Source: Oceanibaculum nanhaiense (GTDB lineage Bacteria; Pseudomonadota; Alphaproteobacteria; Oceanibaculales; Oceanibaculaceae). From it: DNA of 64,000 nucleotides. The position numbers and the translations under genes were made by a program. Location: contig NZ_MPOB01000002.1 of the NCBI RefSeq assembly GCF_002148795.1, forward strand, positions 310,001 to 374,000, in the 5' to 3' direction. Of the stretch, positions 34,538-42,580 are shown piece after piece; positions within the stretch are counted from its first letter, which is position 1; every line of letters starts with the position of its first letter. Below the pieces are notes generated by a model. It saw only the letters and a program-made list of their open reading frames with translations, was not told the DNA's origin and did not search any database.

Positions 34538-35242
34538 ATGTTCGAGTTTTTCAGCGCCTTCAAGACGGCCTTCGCGCTGATCGCCGGCTTCGACAGCGAG
34601 CTGCTGCACATCGTGGCGCTGTCGCTGTCGGTCAGCCTGTCGGCGGTCGCTATCGCCGCGCTGATCGGCCTGCCGCTGGGGGCGGCGGTCGCGCTGTGGC
34701 GCTTTCCCGGGCGCGGCGCGGTCATCGTCGTGCTGAACGCCTGCATGGGCCTGCCGCCGGTGGTGGTTGGCCTGGTGGTCTATCTCATGCTGTCGCGCGC
34801 CGGGCCGCTGGGCGAGCTGGGGCTGCTGTTTACGCCGCAGGCGATGGTGGTGGCGCAGACCATCCTGGTGCTGCCGATCATCGCCGCGCTGACCCGCCAG
34901 ACCATCGAGGATCTGTGGGCGGAATATCGCGAGCAGCTGACCTCGCTGGGCGTCACGCCGCTGCGCGCCATCCCGACCCTGCTGTGGGACGGCCGCTTTA
35001 GCCTGCTGACCGCGGTGCTGGCCGGCCTGGGCCGGGCGGCGGCGGAGGTCGGCGCCATCCTGATCGTCGGCGGCAATATCGACGGAGTCACCCGCACCAT
35101 GACCACCGCCATCGCGCTGGAGACCGCCAAGGGCGATCTCGCGCTGGCGCTGGGCCTCGGCATTGTGCTGATCCTGATCATCGCGGCGATCAACGGGGCC
35201 GCCTTCGGGATCGGCGAAGCGGCCCGCCGGCGGACCGGGTGA
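34538..35242 (+). CDS. tupB: Tungstate ABC transporter, permease subunit
   Basis: A 234-residue permease with about five or six helices. The ATG at 34538 follows GGGGAGC; a longer upstream frame runs through the promoter region. The EAA loop is EQLTSLGVTPLRAIPTLLWDG, and AALIGLPLGAAVALWRFPG and AEVGAILIVGGNIDGVTRTM are typical of the TupB family. It overlaps tupC by 4 bases. The gene order B-C-A differs from the more common tupA-B-C. Confidence 0.92.
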   Translation: MFEFFSAFKTAFALIAGFDSELLHIVALSLSVSLSAVAIAALIGLPLGAAVALWRFPGRGAVIVVLNACMGLPPVVVGLVVYLMLSRAGPLGELGLLFTPQAMVVAQTILVLPIIAALTRQTIEDLWAEYREQLTSLGVTPLRAIPTLLWDGRFSLLTAVLAGLGRAAAEVGAILIVGGNIDGVTRTMTTAIALETAKGDLALALGLGIVLILIIAAINGAAFGIGEAARRRTG

Positions 35243-35976
35243 GGGCGGTCATGCATGGCACGGTGAAACCCACGATCCTGCCGCTGCGGCTCGACGGCGT
35301 CTGCTTCGACGTCGGCGGCAAGCGGCTGATCGACAGCATCGACCTGACGCTGGAAGCCGGTATCCGCAGCTTCGTCATCGGGCCGAACGGGGCCGGCAAG
35401 AGCCTGCTGCTCCGGCTCTGCCACGGGCTGATTCAGCCGACGGCGGGTCGCGTGCACTGGTCCGGCGAGAGCAATGTTCGTCGGCGGCAGGCGATGGTGT
35501 TCCAGCGCCCGGTGCTGCTGCGCCGCTCGGTGCTGGCCAACATGGTCTATGCCTTGTCGGTCGCGGGCATGGCGCGGGCGGGGCGCAAGGAATCGGCCAT
35601 GGCGGCGCTGGAACGGTTCGGCCTGGAGTCGCTGGCGGACAGCCCGGCCCGCGTGCTGTCGGGCGGCGAGCAGCAGCGCCTGGCGCTGGCCCGCGCCTGG
35701 ATATTGCAGCCGGAGGTGCTGTTCCTCGACGAGCCGACCTCGGCGCTGGATGTGCGGGGCATCCGCGAGGTTGAGGAGGCGCTGACTCATTTCCACGAAA
35801 CCGGCACCAAGATCGTCATGACCAGCCACGATCTGGGGCAGGCGCGGCGGCAGGCCGACGAGATCGTGTTCCTGCATCACGGCAGGCTGGTCGAGATAAC
35901 GCCCGCCGAGCGGTTCTTCCGGGAACCGCAGAGCGCGGAGGCCCGCGCCTTCATCAGGGGCGAGCTTCTCTGGTGA
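35239..35976 (+). CDS. tupC: Tungstate ABC transporter, ATP-binding subunit
   Basis: A 245-residue ABC ATPase. Walker A GPNGAGKS (48-55), Q-loop VFQRPVLLRRSVLAN, signature LSGGEQQR (140-147), Walker B LFLDEP (161-166) and switch His in MTSHDLGQARRQADE are all intact. Start is GTG overlapping the tupB stop; an ATG four codons later is an alternative. With TupB it forms the transport core for tungstate. Confidence 0.92.
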   Translation: MRAVMHGTVKPTILPLRLDGVCFDVGGKRLIDSIDLTLEAGIRSFVIGPNGAGKSLLLRLCHGLIQPTAGRVHWSGESNVRRRQAMVFQRPVLLRRSVLANMVYALSVAGMARAGRKESAMAALERFGLESLADSPARVLSGGEQQRLALARAWILQPEVLFLDEPTSALDVRGIREVEEALTHFHETGTKIVMTSHDLGQARRQADEIVFLHHGRLVEITPAERFFREPQSAEARAFIRGELLW

Positions 35977-36008
35977 GAATTCGAAATCCATAAACAGGAG
36001 GATAAGCA

Positions 36009-36854
36009 ATGAACAGGTTTAGCAGGTTCCTCGCCGTCGCGGCGCTGGCCGTGCCGGTGGCCCTGGGGGCAGCGGTCGGTTCGGCACAGGCCCAGGACAG
36101 GTTCATCACCGTGGCCTCGACCACCTCGACCGAGAATTCGGGGCTGTTCAAGCACATCCTGCCGCTGTTCAAGGCGAAGACCGGCATCGATGTCCGGGTG
36201 ATTGCCCAGGGCACCGGCCAGGCGCTGGATACCGGGCGGCGCGGCGATGCCGACGTGGTGTTCGTGCACGCCCCGGCGGCGGAGAAGAAATTCGTGGCCG
36301 AGGGCCATGGCGTCGAGCGGTTCGAGGTCATGTATAACGACTTCGTCATCGTCGGGCCGAACAGCGATCCGGCTGGCGTTAAGGGCATGAAGGACGCCCC
36401 GGCCTCGCTGGCGAAGATCGCCGCCGCCAAGGCCACCTTCGCCTCGCGCGGTGACGATTCCGGCACCCACAAGGCGGAGCTGCGGCTGTGGAAGGAAGCC
36501 GGCGTGGATGTGAAGGCCGCTGGCGGCAGCTGGTACCGCGAGCTGGGCTCCGGCATGGGCGCCACGCTGAACACCGCGGCGCAGATGCCGGCCTATGCGC
36601 TGACCGACCGCGCCACCTGGATCAGCTTCCAGAATCGCGGGGATCTGGAAATCAGCGTCGAGGGCGATGCCAAGCTGTTCAACCAGTATGGCGTCATCCT
36701 GGTCAGCCCGGAAAAGCACAAGCATGTGAAGAAGGCGGAAGGCCAGGCCTTCATCGACTGGCTGGTGTCCGGGGAAGGCCAGAAGGCGATTGCCGACTAC
36801 AAGCTGAACGGCCAGCCTCTGTTCTTCCCGAACGCGAAGAAGGCCAGCGGTTAG
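36009..36854 (+). CDS. tupA: Tungstate-binding periplasmic protein
   Basis: Substrate-binding protein of the Tup system. The 281-residue protein has a signal peptide (to about 28, AQA then QD) and the diagnostic loop VASTTSTENSGL (36-46), whose Thr/Ser residues bind the oxyanion in TupA. DVRVIAQGTGQALDTGRRGD and ASRGDDSGTHKAEL supply the remaining contacts. The RBS AGGAGG is strong, probably giving more protein than tupBC. Tungstate serves formate dehydrogenases or aldehyde oxidoreductases; none is in the window. Confidence 0.94.
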   Translation: MNRFSRFLAVAALAVPVALGAAVGSAQAQDRFITVASTTSTENSGLFKHILPLFKAKTGIDVRVIAQGTGQALDTGRRGDADVVFVHAPAAEKKFVAEGHGVERFEVMYNDFVIVGPNSDPAGVKGMKDAPASLAKIAAAKATFASRGDDSGTHKAELRLWKEAGVDVKAAGGSWYRELGSGMGATLNTAAQMPAYALTDRATWISFQNRGDLEISVEGDAKLFNQYGVILVSPEKHKHVKKAEGQAFIDWLVSGEGQKAIADYKLNGQPLFFPNAKKASG

Positions 36855-37969
36855 GACCGATAGACCGCCAGGAACTGCGCGCGCTGCCGGCCGGCCTCGT
36901 CCAGCAGGGACAGTCGGTCGCCATCGATCTGCCAGCGCGCCGTATCCTTCAGCGCTTTCATCAGTGCCGCTTCATGGCTCATCGCCGGTTCCGGGCAGGC
37001 CATGCGGGTAGCGATCCCTTCGCCGAAGCGCAGCTTGTCGCCTTCCAGCCGGTAGCCGCCGGCGATCTGGTTGCAGCCGGCATTGGCGGCATAGCGCGCC
37101 GGCTCCGGCAGCAGCAGCAGATGCGGCTCGCGCCCGCCTTCCGCCGGGGCCACCGGCGCGCCCTCCAGCGCGATCAGCCGCCAGTATCCATTGGTCAGCG
37201 TGTTGGAGGCGGGTACGCCCGGGTCGCAGGCGCGCTCGGTCGAAAGCCGGTCGAAGCGCTGCACCAGGATGGTCGGCTGGCTGCCGGGGCCGTCCATACG
37301 AGAGCGCTGGACAATGGCGCCCTTGAATTCCACCGTCAGCGGCGCGGCCCCTTTCGGCCGGGCGGCGAGGTAGGCGCGTTCCAGCGCCAGATACTCGCCC
37401 TCCATCGCCACCGGATAGGAATTGCCGGTGCGGCATTCGGTCAGGCGCGGCGCATCGGCCATGTAGGTGAAGGCGCCGCGCAGCGGCAGCACCGGCTCCG
37501 GCGGTGGCGCGTCGAGCTGTCGGGTCAGCTCATAGGGCAGGGTGGAGGCAATGGGCTGGCCGCTGCGGTCGAGCAGGCGCAGCGTGCCGCTGCCGCGGAT
37601 TTCCAGGCGCAGCACTTCCGGCGTTCCAGCCTCGCCGCTGCCTAGCACCAGCGTGTGGCGCGCCGGATCGGCATGCCAGCGGCCGATGCTCTCTTCGCTC
37701 AGATTGCGCTCCAGATAGGTCCGGCGCAGCGCATAGCTCTGGTCCGAACGCAGGGTGAGCTCGTGCCGGATGCCGGGACAGTCGGCGCAGGGCAGCACGC
37801 CGGCATAGCTGCCCGGCAGGCTGAGGCCGTTCGCCGCGACATAACTGGCCGGCATGGCGGGCGGGGTCATCGGGCCATCGGCGGGTCGCGGGTCCGTCGC
37901 GCAGGCGGCGAGCGTCAGGCCAAGGGCCAGACCAAGGGAGGGGATGGACAGGCTGAGGACAGGACGCAT
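36851..37969 (-). CDS. Lipoprotein with NlpE-like and META domains
   Basis: A 372-residue predicted lipoprotein from the ATG at 37969 (RBS GGGAGG). The lipobox LAAC puts the lipid on Cys23. The first domain resembles NlpE (YAGVLPCADCPGIRHELTL, a CxxC motif), and the C-terminal META/HslJ domain runs from GYWRLIALEGAP through RYAANAGCNQIAGGY to RMACPEPAM. A middle region (about 170-250) is COG3650-like. Such proteins may sense envelope stress or copper. It overlaps the convergent tupA stop by 4 bases. Confidence 0.88.
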   Translation of the reverse strand: MRPVLSLSIPSLGLALGLTLAACATDPRPADGPMTPPAMPASYVAANGLSLPGSYAGVLPCADCPGIRHELTLRSDQSYALRRTYLERNLSEESIGRWHADPARHTLVLGSGEAGTPEVLRLEIRGSGTLRLLDRSGQPIASTLPYELTRQLDAPPPEPVLPLRGAFTYMADAPRLTECRTGNSYPVAMEGEYLALERAYLAARPKGAAPLTVEFKGAIVQRSRMDGPGSQPTILVQRFDRLSTERACDPGVPASNTLTNGYWRLIALEGAPVAPAEGGREPHLLLLPEPARYAANAGCNQIAGGYRLEGDKLRFGEGIATRMACPEPAMSHEAALMKALKDTARWQIDGDRLSLLDEAGRQRAQFLAVYRS

Positions 37970-38072
37970 CGGAACCTCCCGGGACGGTGACGGCAATGGC
38001 AGGGAACGCCTGCCAGAAACGGCGACGGCCCGCCGGTGGTTCCGGCGGGCCGTCAGGGCGATGCGCATTTGA

Positions 38073-38570
38073 TCAGGCCGGCTTGACGGCAATCTTCTTC
38101 GCCTGCTTCGCGGCCTCGGCTGAACGCGGAATGGCGATCTTCAGCACGCCATTCTCGAACTTCGCCTCGATCTTGTCTTCGTCGGGCTCGAAGGGCAGGG
38201 CGAAGCGGCGCATGTAGGTGCCGTAGGAGCGCTCGACCAGATGGTAGTGCTTCTTCTCGTCCTTCTCTTCCTTTTCCGCCTTGTGCTCCGCCTTCAAGGT
38301 CAGGATGCCGTCATCGAGATCGACATCAATGTCCTTCTCGTCGATGCCCGGCAACTCGGCCGTGATTTCGAGGCCCTTCTTGGTTTCGGAGACATTCACC
38401 TTGGGCGATAGCATGCCGGTGCCGCTGAAGCCGGCGGGCAGGCTTATGCCGCGCGAGAAATCCTCGAACAGGCGGTCCATATCGCGGCGCATGGCGGTGA
38501 AGGGATCGCTGGCGGCGCCCTGCGTCACGTCAGTGGTGCGGCCAAAGGGAAGCAGTGATTTGATGCTCAT
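38073..38570 (-). CDS. Small heat shock protein Hsp20 family
   Basis: A 165-residue alpha-crystallin chaperone from the ATG at 38570 (RBS GAGGTA). N-terminal arm with MRRDMDRLFEDFSRG, then the alpha-crystallin core KVNVSETKKGLEITAELPGI, the Glu/Lys-rich loop HKAEKEEKDEKKHYHLVERS and the C-terminal NGVLKIAIPRSAE, whose I-x-I/V motif anchors oligomers. A FNR/FixK-like site lies about 100 bases upstream, and a CTTG-type heat-shock promoter may overlap it. Confidence 0.95.
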   Translation of the reverse strand: MSIKSLLPFGRTTDVTQGAASDPFTAMRRDMDRLFEDFSRGISLPAGFSGTGMLSPKVNVSETKKGLEITAELPGIDEKDIDVDLDDGILTLKAEHKAEKEEKDEKKHYHLVERSYGTYMRRFALPFEPDEDKIEAKFENGVLKIAIPRSAEAAKQAKKIAVKPA

Positions 38571-38668
38571 GGCATTACCTCGCATAACGGGATGCGTGTG
38601 GAATACCTGCCGGCCCATCCGGCAGGATGGCCACGCATGGAGACTATGCCTCTGATAAAGGTGCGGCA

Positions 38669-38682
38669 TTGACCTGAATCAA
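38669..38682. promoter_or_regulatory. FNR/FixK-like anaerobox upstream of hsp20
   Basis: TTGACCTGAATCAA: TTGAC-N4-ATCAA, one base from the perfect TTGAT-N4-ATCAA site of the CRP/FNR family. It is 99-112 bases before the hsp20 start. It suggests microaerobic or nitric-oxide control. Confidence 0.55.
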
Positions 38683-38750
38683 GAACCGCCCGGCCCAGGG
38701 TTGGGCAGTATGGGCGCAGGGCGGTCTGGAATGGTCTCTCGCTTGGACGT

Positions 38751-39260
38751 TTATTTCTGCTCGACCGGCGCGAAGACGGTGTCCAGCTCGATGCTCTCCA
38801 CATCCTCCGGTCGGGCGAAGGGGGAAGGCGCCGGTTCGCCGGGCGTGCGCGGGCGGCCGATCTCCTCGAAGAACAGGTCGAGCCCGCCCGGCATGATGGT
38901 CCAGAACATTTTCAGGTCCTTGGTGCCGGTGTTCATGATCTTGTGGCGGCGGAAGGAGCCCAGCAGGATCGCCGTGCCGGGACGAATCGGATGCGGCACC
39001 CCGTCCAGTTCCACCGTGCCCTCGCCCTCGTAGAAGAACAGGATCTCGGTGTGGTCGGGATGCTGATGGTCGCGGATGAAGCAGCCGGGTGCGATGGACT
39101 GCACGCCGGTGGAGAAGGGCAGGCCCGGCACGTTGCGCTGGGAGAATTTAACCTCGCCATAGCCGTTGGCCGGCACCGGCTGCCACCAGCTCGGCCCCTC
39201 GTCGGGCTGTACCACCACCGCGAAATTCCGGGTCGCTTCCTCGTGCTTCAGCGCGGTCAT
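38751..39260 (-). CDS. Cupin-domain protein
   Basis: A 169-residue single cupin. The metal-binding motif lies in FIRDHQHPDHTEILFFYEGE (His/His/Glu) and the second in LLGSFRRHKIMNTG. The N-terminus (NFAVVVQPDEGPSWWQPVPA) and the acidic C-terminus are outside the barrel. Family members are oxygenase-, isomerase- or regulator-like and the role here cannot be fixed. A TetR-like palindrome 42-57 bases upstream suggests ligand-responsive control. Its stop is about 180 bases from hsp20 on the same strand. Confidence 0.87.
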   Translation of the reverse strand: MTALKHEEATRNFAVVVQPDEGPSWWQPVPANGYGEVKFSQRNVPGLPFSTGVQSIAPGCFIRDHQHPDHTEILFFYEGEGTVELDGVPHPIRPGTAILLGSFRRHKIMNTGTKDLKMFWTIMPGGLDLFFEEIGRPRTPGEPAPSPFARPEDVESIELDTVFAPVEQK

Positions 39261-39301
39261 CGCTTGTCCCTTTCCGTTCGCCAGACCTGTATTTCCCGAT
39301 A

Positions 39302-39317
39302 CTGACAGATCGGTCAG
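39302..39317. promoter_or_regulatory. TetR-like operator upstream of the cupin gene
   Basis: CTGACAGATCGGTCAG: a 16-base dyad with two mismatched bases, resembling the CTGACCGATCGGTCAG type of TetR-family operators. No TetR gene is nearby. Confidence 0.4.
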
Positions 39318-39349
39318 GGGCCGCCAAGGGCTTCACCGGGAGCCGATAA

Positions 39350-39363
39350 CTGACCTATGTCAA
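39350..39363. promoter_or_regulatory. CRP/FNR-like dyad between cupin and GGDEF/EAL-like genes
   Basis: CTGACCTATGTCAA, TGAC-N4-GTCA with 5-base half sites differing from the FNR consensus at two positions. It is 90 bases before the cupin start and about 190 before the divergent gene. Confidence 0.35.
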
Positions 39364-39417
39364 AGCAATTAATATCAATAATCAAATGTCATTATTTGTA
39401 ATGAATGCCGGACGATC

Positions 39418-39432
39418 TTAAAGGTCCATTAA
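39418..39432. promoter_or_regulatory. CtrA-like motif upstream of the GGDEF/EAL-like gene
   Basis: TTAAAGGTCCATTAA: TTAA, 7 bases, TTAA. It is 120 bases before the start at 39552. A single further TTAA lies at about 39443. Confidence 0.5.
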
Positions 39433-39551
39433 GCCAGCAAGGTTAATCTCCTCGTCATAACCGGCGAACGCGCCCTCAGTTCCCAACGCCCGCGAGGCGC
39501 AGGGAACCGCACATAAAACAGGCCGAAAAAAAAGCCATGCAAGGAACCGCC

Positions 39552-40982
39552 ATGCAAGAGACAAACCTTCCGGACCGGGTCAAAGGATTCGTCGGGAAAA
39601 TCTTCGGTGCCGCCGAGGTCGCGAAGGCCGCAAGTGGGCAACCGCTGACACGCCCGCGGGTGGCGGTCGGCACTGCTGCGGTACCCGAGAGCTATGGCAG
39701 CCGGGAAGATTTCCTGCGGAAGCTGACCGATGTGCTGCAGCAGCACAAGGCGGCCGCCGTCGGGCGGGTGCATCTGTTCGACCTGGAAAAGATCAAGGAG
39801 AAGCTGGGCGGCCAGTGGGAGGATCATCGGGCGCGGGTGCTCGATCTGACCCAGAAGGTGCTCGGCCGCCATCTGCAGGGCGGCGATGTGTACTGCCCGG
39901 TCGCGGGGGATTCCTTTGTCGTGGTGTTCGCTGCCTCGAGCCCCGAGCATGCGCAGGTTCTGCTGATGAAGGTGGCTCTGGAGATCGAGCAGCAGCTGTT
40001 CGGCGAGGTCGATAAGCCGGTCGCCGCGATCCAGGTGACCTGCACCTCGGTGGATGACGACGTGGTGTTCGCGCAAGAGAGCATGGAGTCGGTGTTCGAG
40101 CGCATCGGTGTGATGCTGGATGCGACGCTGCCGGCGGCACAGCCGGTTGCGAAGGCCAATGTCAATCCGCTGATGGAAAAGCGCGGGCAGCGGGAATCCG
40201 TTGATCTGCTGATCGACCGCCACCTGCCCGAGACGATCGTGACCGAAGAGGATATAGACTTCCTGTACACGCCATACTGGGACGTGAAGGCGGAGGCGCT
40301 GTCGATCTGGCAATGCGCCGCCGTGCTGAAGGAGGGCAGCCTGCCGGACATCGTCGGGTATGATGTGCTGGGCCGCAATCCCGATTCCGAGGATATCGCC
40401 TGGCTGGACAGCCTGCGGCTGGTCAGCGCCTGTGGCACGCTGATCGAGATGTTGGCGAAGAACTTTACGGTCTTCGTTTCCGCCAATATCCATTTCGAAA
40501 CACTGGCCAACCGCCGCAACCTGGCGACGCTCATCAAGATTCTCGATCGCCTGCCGGGCCATGCGCACAAATTCCTGGTGCTCAGCATCGCCGGTGCGCC
40601 GGCCGGTGTGCCGCAAAGCCGGATTGCCGATTTCGTCAATCTGCTGCGCCCGCGCTGCCGGGCGGTGCTGCTGCAGACCGAGCTTGGCACGACGGAAGTC
40701 GCCACATATTCCGGCGTTGGCCTGCATGGCCTCAGCCTGCGGGTCCCGCCGGATTCCTGCTACGACACCCGCTTCGAGGCGAAGCTGGCGGGCCTGTCGG
40801 CGGAGTGCCGCAAGGCGCGCCTGATTCTCGCCGTGAACGGGCTGAACGGCGAAAGCCTGGTGCGCAGTGCCGTCAATGGCGGGGCGCGTTATATCGCCGG
40901 CGCGGTCGTCGGCGGCCGCGTGGCGAAGCCGCGCAACGTCGCGCGATACACGCTGGACGAGGTGCTCTCGAACGCCGCCTGA
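39552..40982 (+). CDS. Degenerate GGDEF/EAL-like signalling protein
   Basis: A 476-residue protein without a recognised catalytic set. The second of two close ATGs (39552) is preceded by AAGGAA and is preferred. Residues 55-155 look like a GGDEF fold whose signature GGDEF has become AGDSF (118-122) within PVAGDSFVVVF. From about 235 the sequence resembles the degenerate EAL-like domain of alphaproteobacteria: LYTPYWDVKAEALSIWQCAAV and FVSANIHFETLANRRNLATL. The literal tripeptide EAL (248-250) is not in a normal EAL context, and the metal-binding residues are not evident. It is likely a c-di-GMP effector or structural partner rather than an enzyme. The upstream region has a CtrA-like motif. 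Confidence 0.7.
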   Translation: MQETNLPDRVKGFVGKIFGAAEVAKAASGQPLTRPRVAVGTAAVPESYGSREDFLRKLTDVLQQHKAAAVGRVHLFDLEKIKEKLGGQWEDHRARVLDLTQKVLGRHLQGGDVYCPVAGDSFVVVFAASSPEHAQVLLMKVALEIEQQLFGEVDKPVAAIQVTCTSVDDDVVFAQESMESVFERIGVMLDATLPAAQPVAKANVNPLMEKRGQRESVDLLIDRHLPETIVTEEDIDFLYTPYWDVKAEALSIWQCAAVLKEGSLPDIVGYDVLGRNPDSEDIAWLDSLRLVSACGTLIEMLAKNFTVFVSANIHFETLANRRNLATLIKILDRLPGHAHKFLVLSIAGAPAGVPQSRIADFVNLLRPRCRAVLLQTELGTTEVATYSGVGLHGLSLRVPPDSCYDTRFEAKLAGLSAECRKARLILAVNGLNGESLVRSAVNGGARYIAGAVVGGRVAKPRNVARYTLDEVLSNAA

Positions 40983-41107
40983 TCCATCCCGCCTGTTGCC
41001 TATCGCATGGCTGCCCAGCCGCCGCTGATCGCACTCTGGGGTTACGCGATCCCGGCGATGGCGGCATGCTGGCGTCCTGACAGGGCAACAACAGGGATGG
41101 GCAGGCA

Positions 41108-42580
41108 ATGACCCGACGGATTTTCACCGCCACGCTGGGCACCGAGACCAACACATTCTCCTCGCTGCCGACCGGCATGAAGATGTTCGAGGATACCTGC
41201 CTCTACCGCAATGCCAGCTATGGCGACAAGCCGCCGATGTTCGGCGCGCCGCTGGTGGTCTGGCGCCGCCGGGCGGAGGAACGCGGCTGGGATGTGACCG
41301 AGGGGCTGTGCGCCTTCGCCATGCCGGCGGGCAAGACGGTGGCGCGTGTCTATCGCCAGTTCCGTGACGAAATCCTGGCCGATATCAAGGCGGCAATGCC
41401 GGTCGATGCCGTGTTGCTGTCGCTGCATGGTGCGATGGTGGCCGAGGAGCATGACGACGCTGAAGGCCAGCTGATCGAGGCGGTGCGCAAGCTGGTCGGC
41501 CCGGACGTGGCCATCGGGGTGGAACTGGACCTGCATGCCAATGTCGGCCTGCGCATGCTGGAGAACGCCACGGTCATCGTGCTGTTCAAGGAATATCCGC
41601 ATATCGATATTCCGGAGCGCGCGGAAGAGGTCTTCACCCTGATCGCCGACCATCTGGACGGCAAGACCAAGCCGGTGATGGGCTGGTTCGACTGCAAGAC
41701 CATCGGCGTGTTCCACACCACGCGGCCGCCGATGCGCGGCTTCGTGGACCGCATGGCGGCGCTGGAGGGCAAGGACGGCATCCTGTCGGTCTCCGCGATC
41801 CACGGCTTCCCCTGGGCCGATGTGCCGGACATGGGCAGCAAGATGCTGGTCATATCCGATGGCGACCGCGCCAAGGCCAATGCGTTGGCGGAAAAGCTGG
41901 GCCGGGAATTCTATGCCTTCCGCGAAGAAGCACAGCCCGCCTATACCACGCTGGATCAGGCGATGGCGCGGGCGGCCAGCCACAACCAGCCGAAGCCGCT
42001 GGTGCTGGCCGATGTCTCCGACAATGCCGGCGGCGGGGCGGCCAGCGATTCCACCTTCGTGCTGGAAGCGATGCTGAAGAAGGGCATCCGCGATGCCGCC
42101 ATCGGCATGTTCTGGGATCCGATGGCGGTGCGCGTCGCCTTCGAGGTCGGCGTGGGGGCGGAAACCGACATCCGCCTCGGCGGCAAGCTGGGTGCGTCCT
42201 CCGGCCAGCCGCTCGATCTGCGGGTGAAGGTGCTGGCCCTGCTGGAGGATGCGACGGTGCAGTTCGGCGGTGCCCGCAAGGGCCATCAGAAGGTCGGCGA
42301 CATGGCGGCGCTGGAAGCGGATGGCATCGTGATCGTGGTGAACACGCTGCGCACGCAATGTTCCAGCGCCGATTGCTTCACCAATCTCGGTGTCGATCCG
42401 GCGTCAAAGAAGGTCGTGGTGGTGAAGTCGATGCAGCATTTCCATGCCGCCTATGCGCCGCTGGCCTCCGACGTGCTCTATGTCGCGTCACCCGGCGCGC
42501 TGATGCCGGATTTCACCAAGCTGGACTACAAGAAGGCGCCGCGCGATCAGTGGCCGCTGGTGCCGGCCCCGCTGGGCTGA
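41108..42580 (+). CDS. M81 family metallopeptidase (MlrC-like)
   Basis: A 490-residue protein of the MlrC/M81 family (DUF1485 plus MlrC_C). Named for microcystin degradation but widespread and of varied function. The motifs TLGTETNTFSSLPTGMK, LLSLHGAMVAEEHDDAEGQ (zinc ligands), GVELDLHANVG, and in the second domain LADVSDNAGGGAASDSTFVL are present. It has no signal peptide, so it is cytoplasmic. It overlaps the convergent GH17 gene by 34 bases. Confidence 0.9.
   Translation: MTRRIFTATLGTETNTFSSLPTGMKMFEDTCLYRNASYGDKPPMFGAPLVVWRRRAEERGWDVTEGLCAFAMPAGKTVARVYRQFRDEILADIKAAMPVDAVLLSLHGAMVAEEHDDAEGQLIEAVRKLVGPDVAIGVELDLHANVGLRMLENATVIVLFKEYPHIDIPERAEEVFTLIADHLDGKTKPVMGWFDCKTIGVFHTTRPPMRGFVDRMAALEGKDGILSVSAIHGFPWADVPDMGSKMLVISDGDRAKANALAEKLGREFYAFREEAQPAYTTLDQAMARAASHNQPKPLVLADVSDNAGGGAASDSTFVLEAMLKKGIRDAAIGMFWDPMAVRVAFEVGVGAETDIRLGGKLGASSGQPLDLRVKVLALLEDATVQFGGARKGHQKVGDMAALEADGIVIVVNTLRTQCSSADCFTNLGVDPASKKVVVVKSMQHFHAAYAPLASDVLYVASPGALMPDFTKLDYKKAPRDQWPLVPAPLG

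Noticed and set aside
41108-42580. True microcystin-degrading MlrC
   Set aside because: The family name is historical; no mlrA, mlrB or mlrD lies nearby, so only a generic M81 call is justified.
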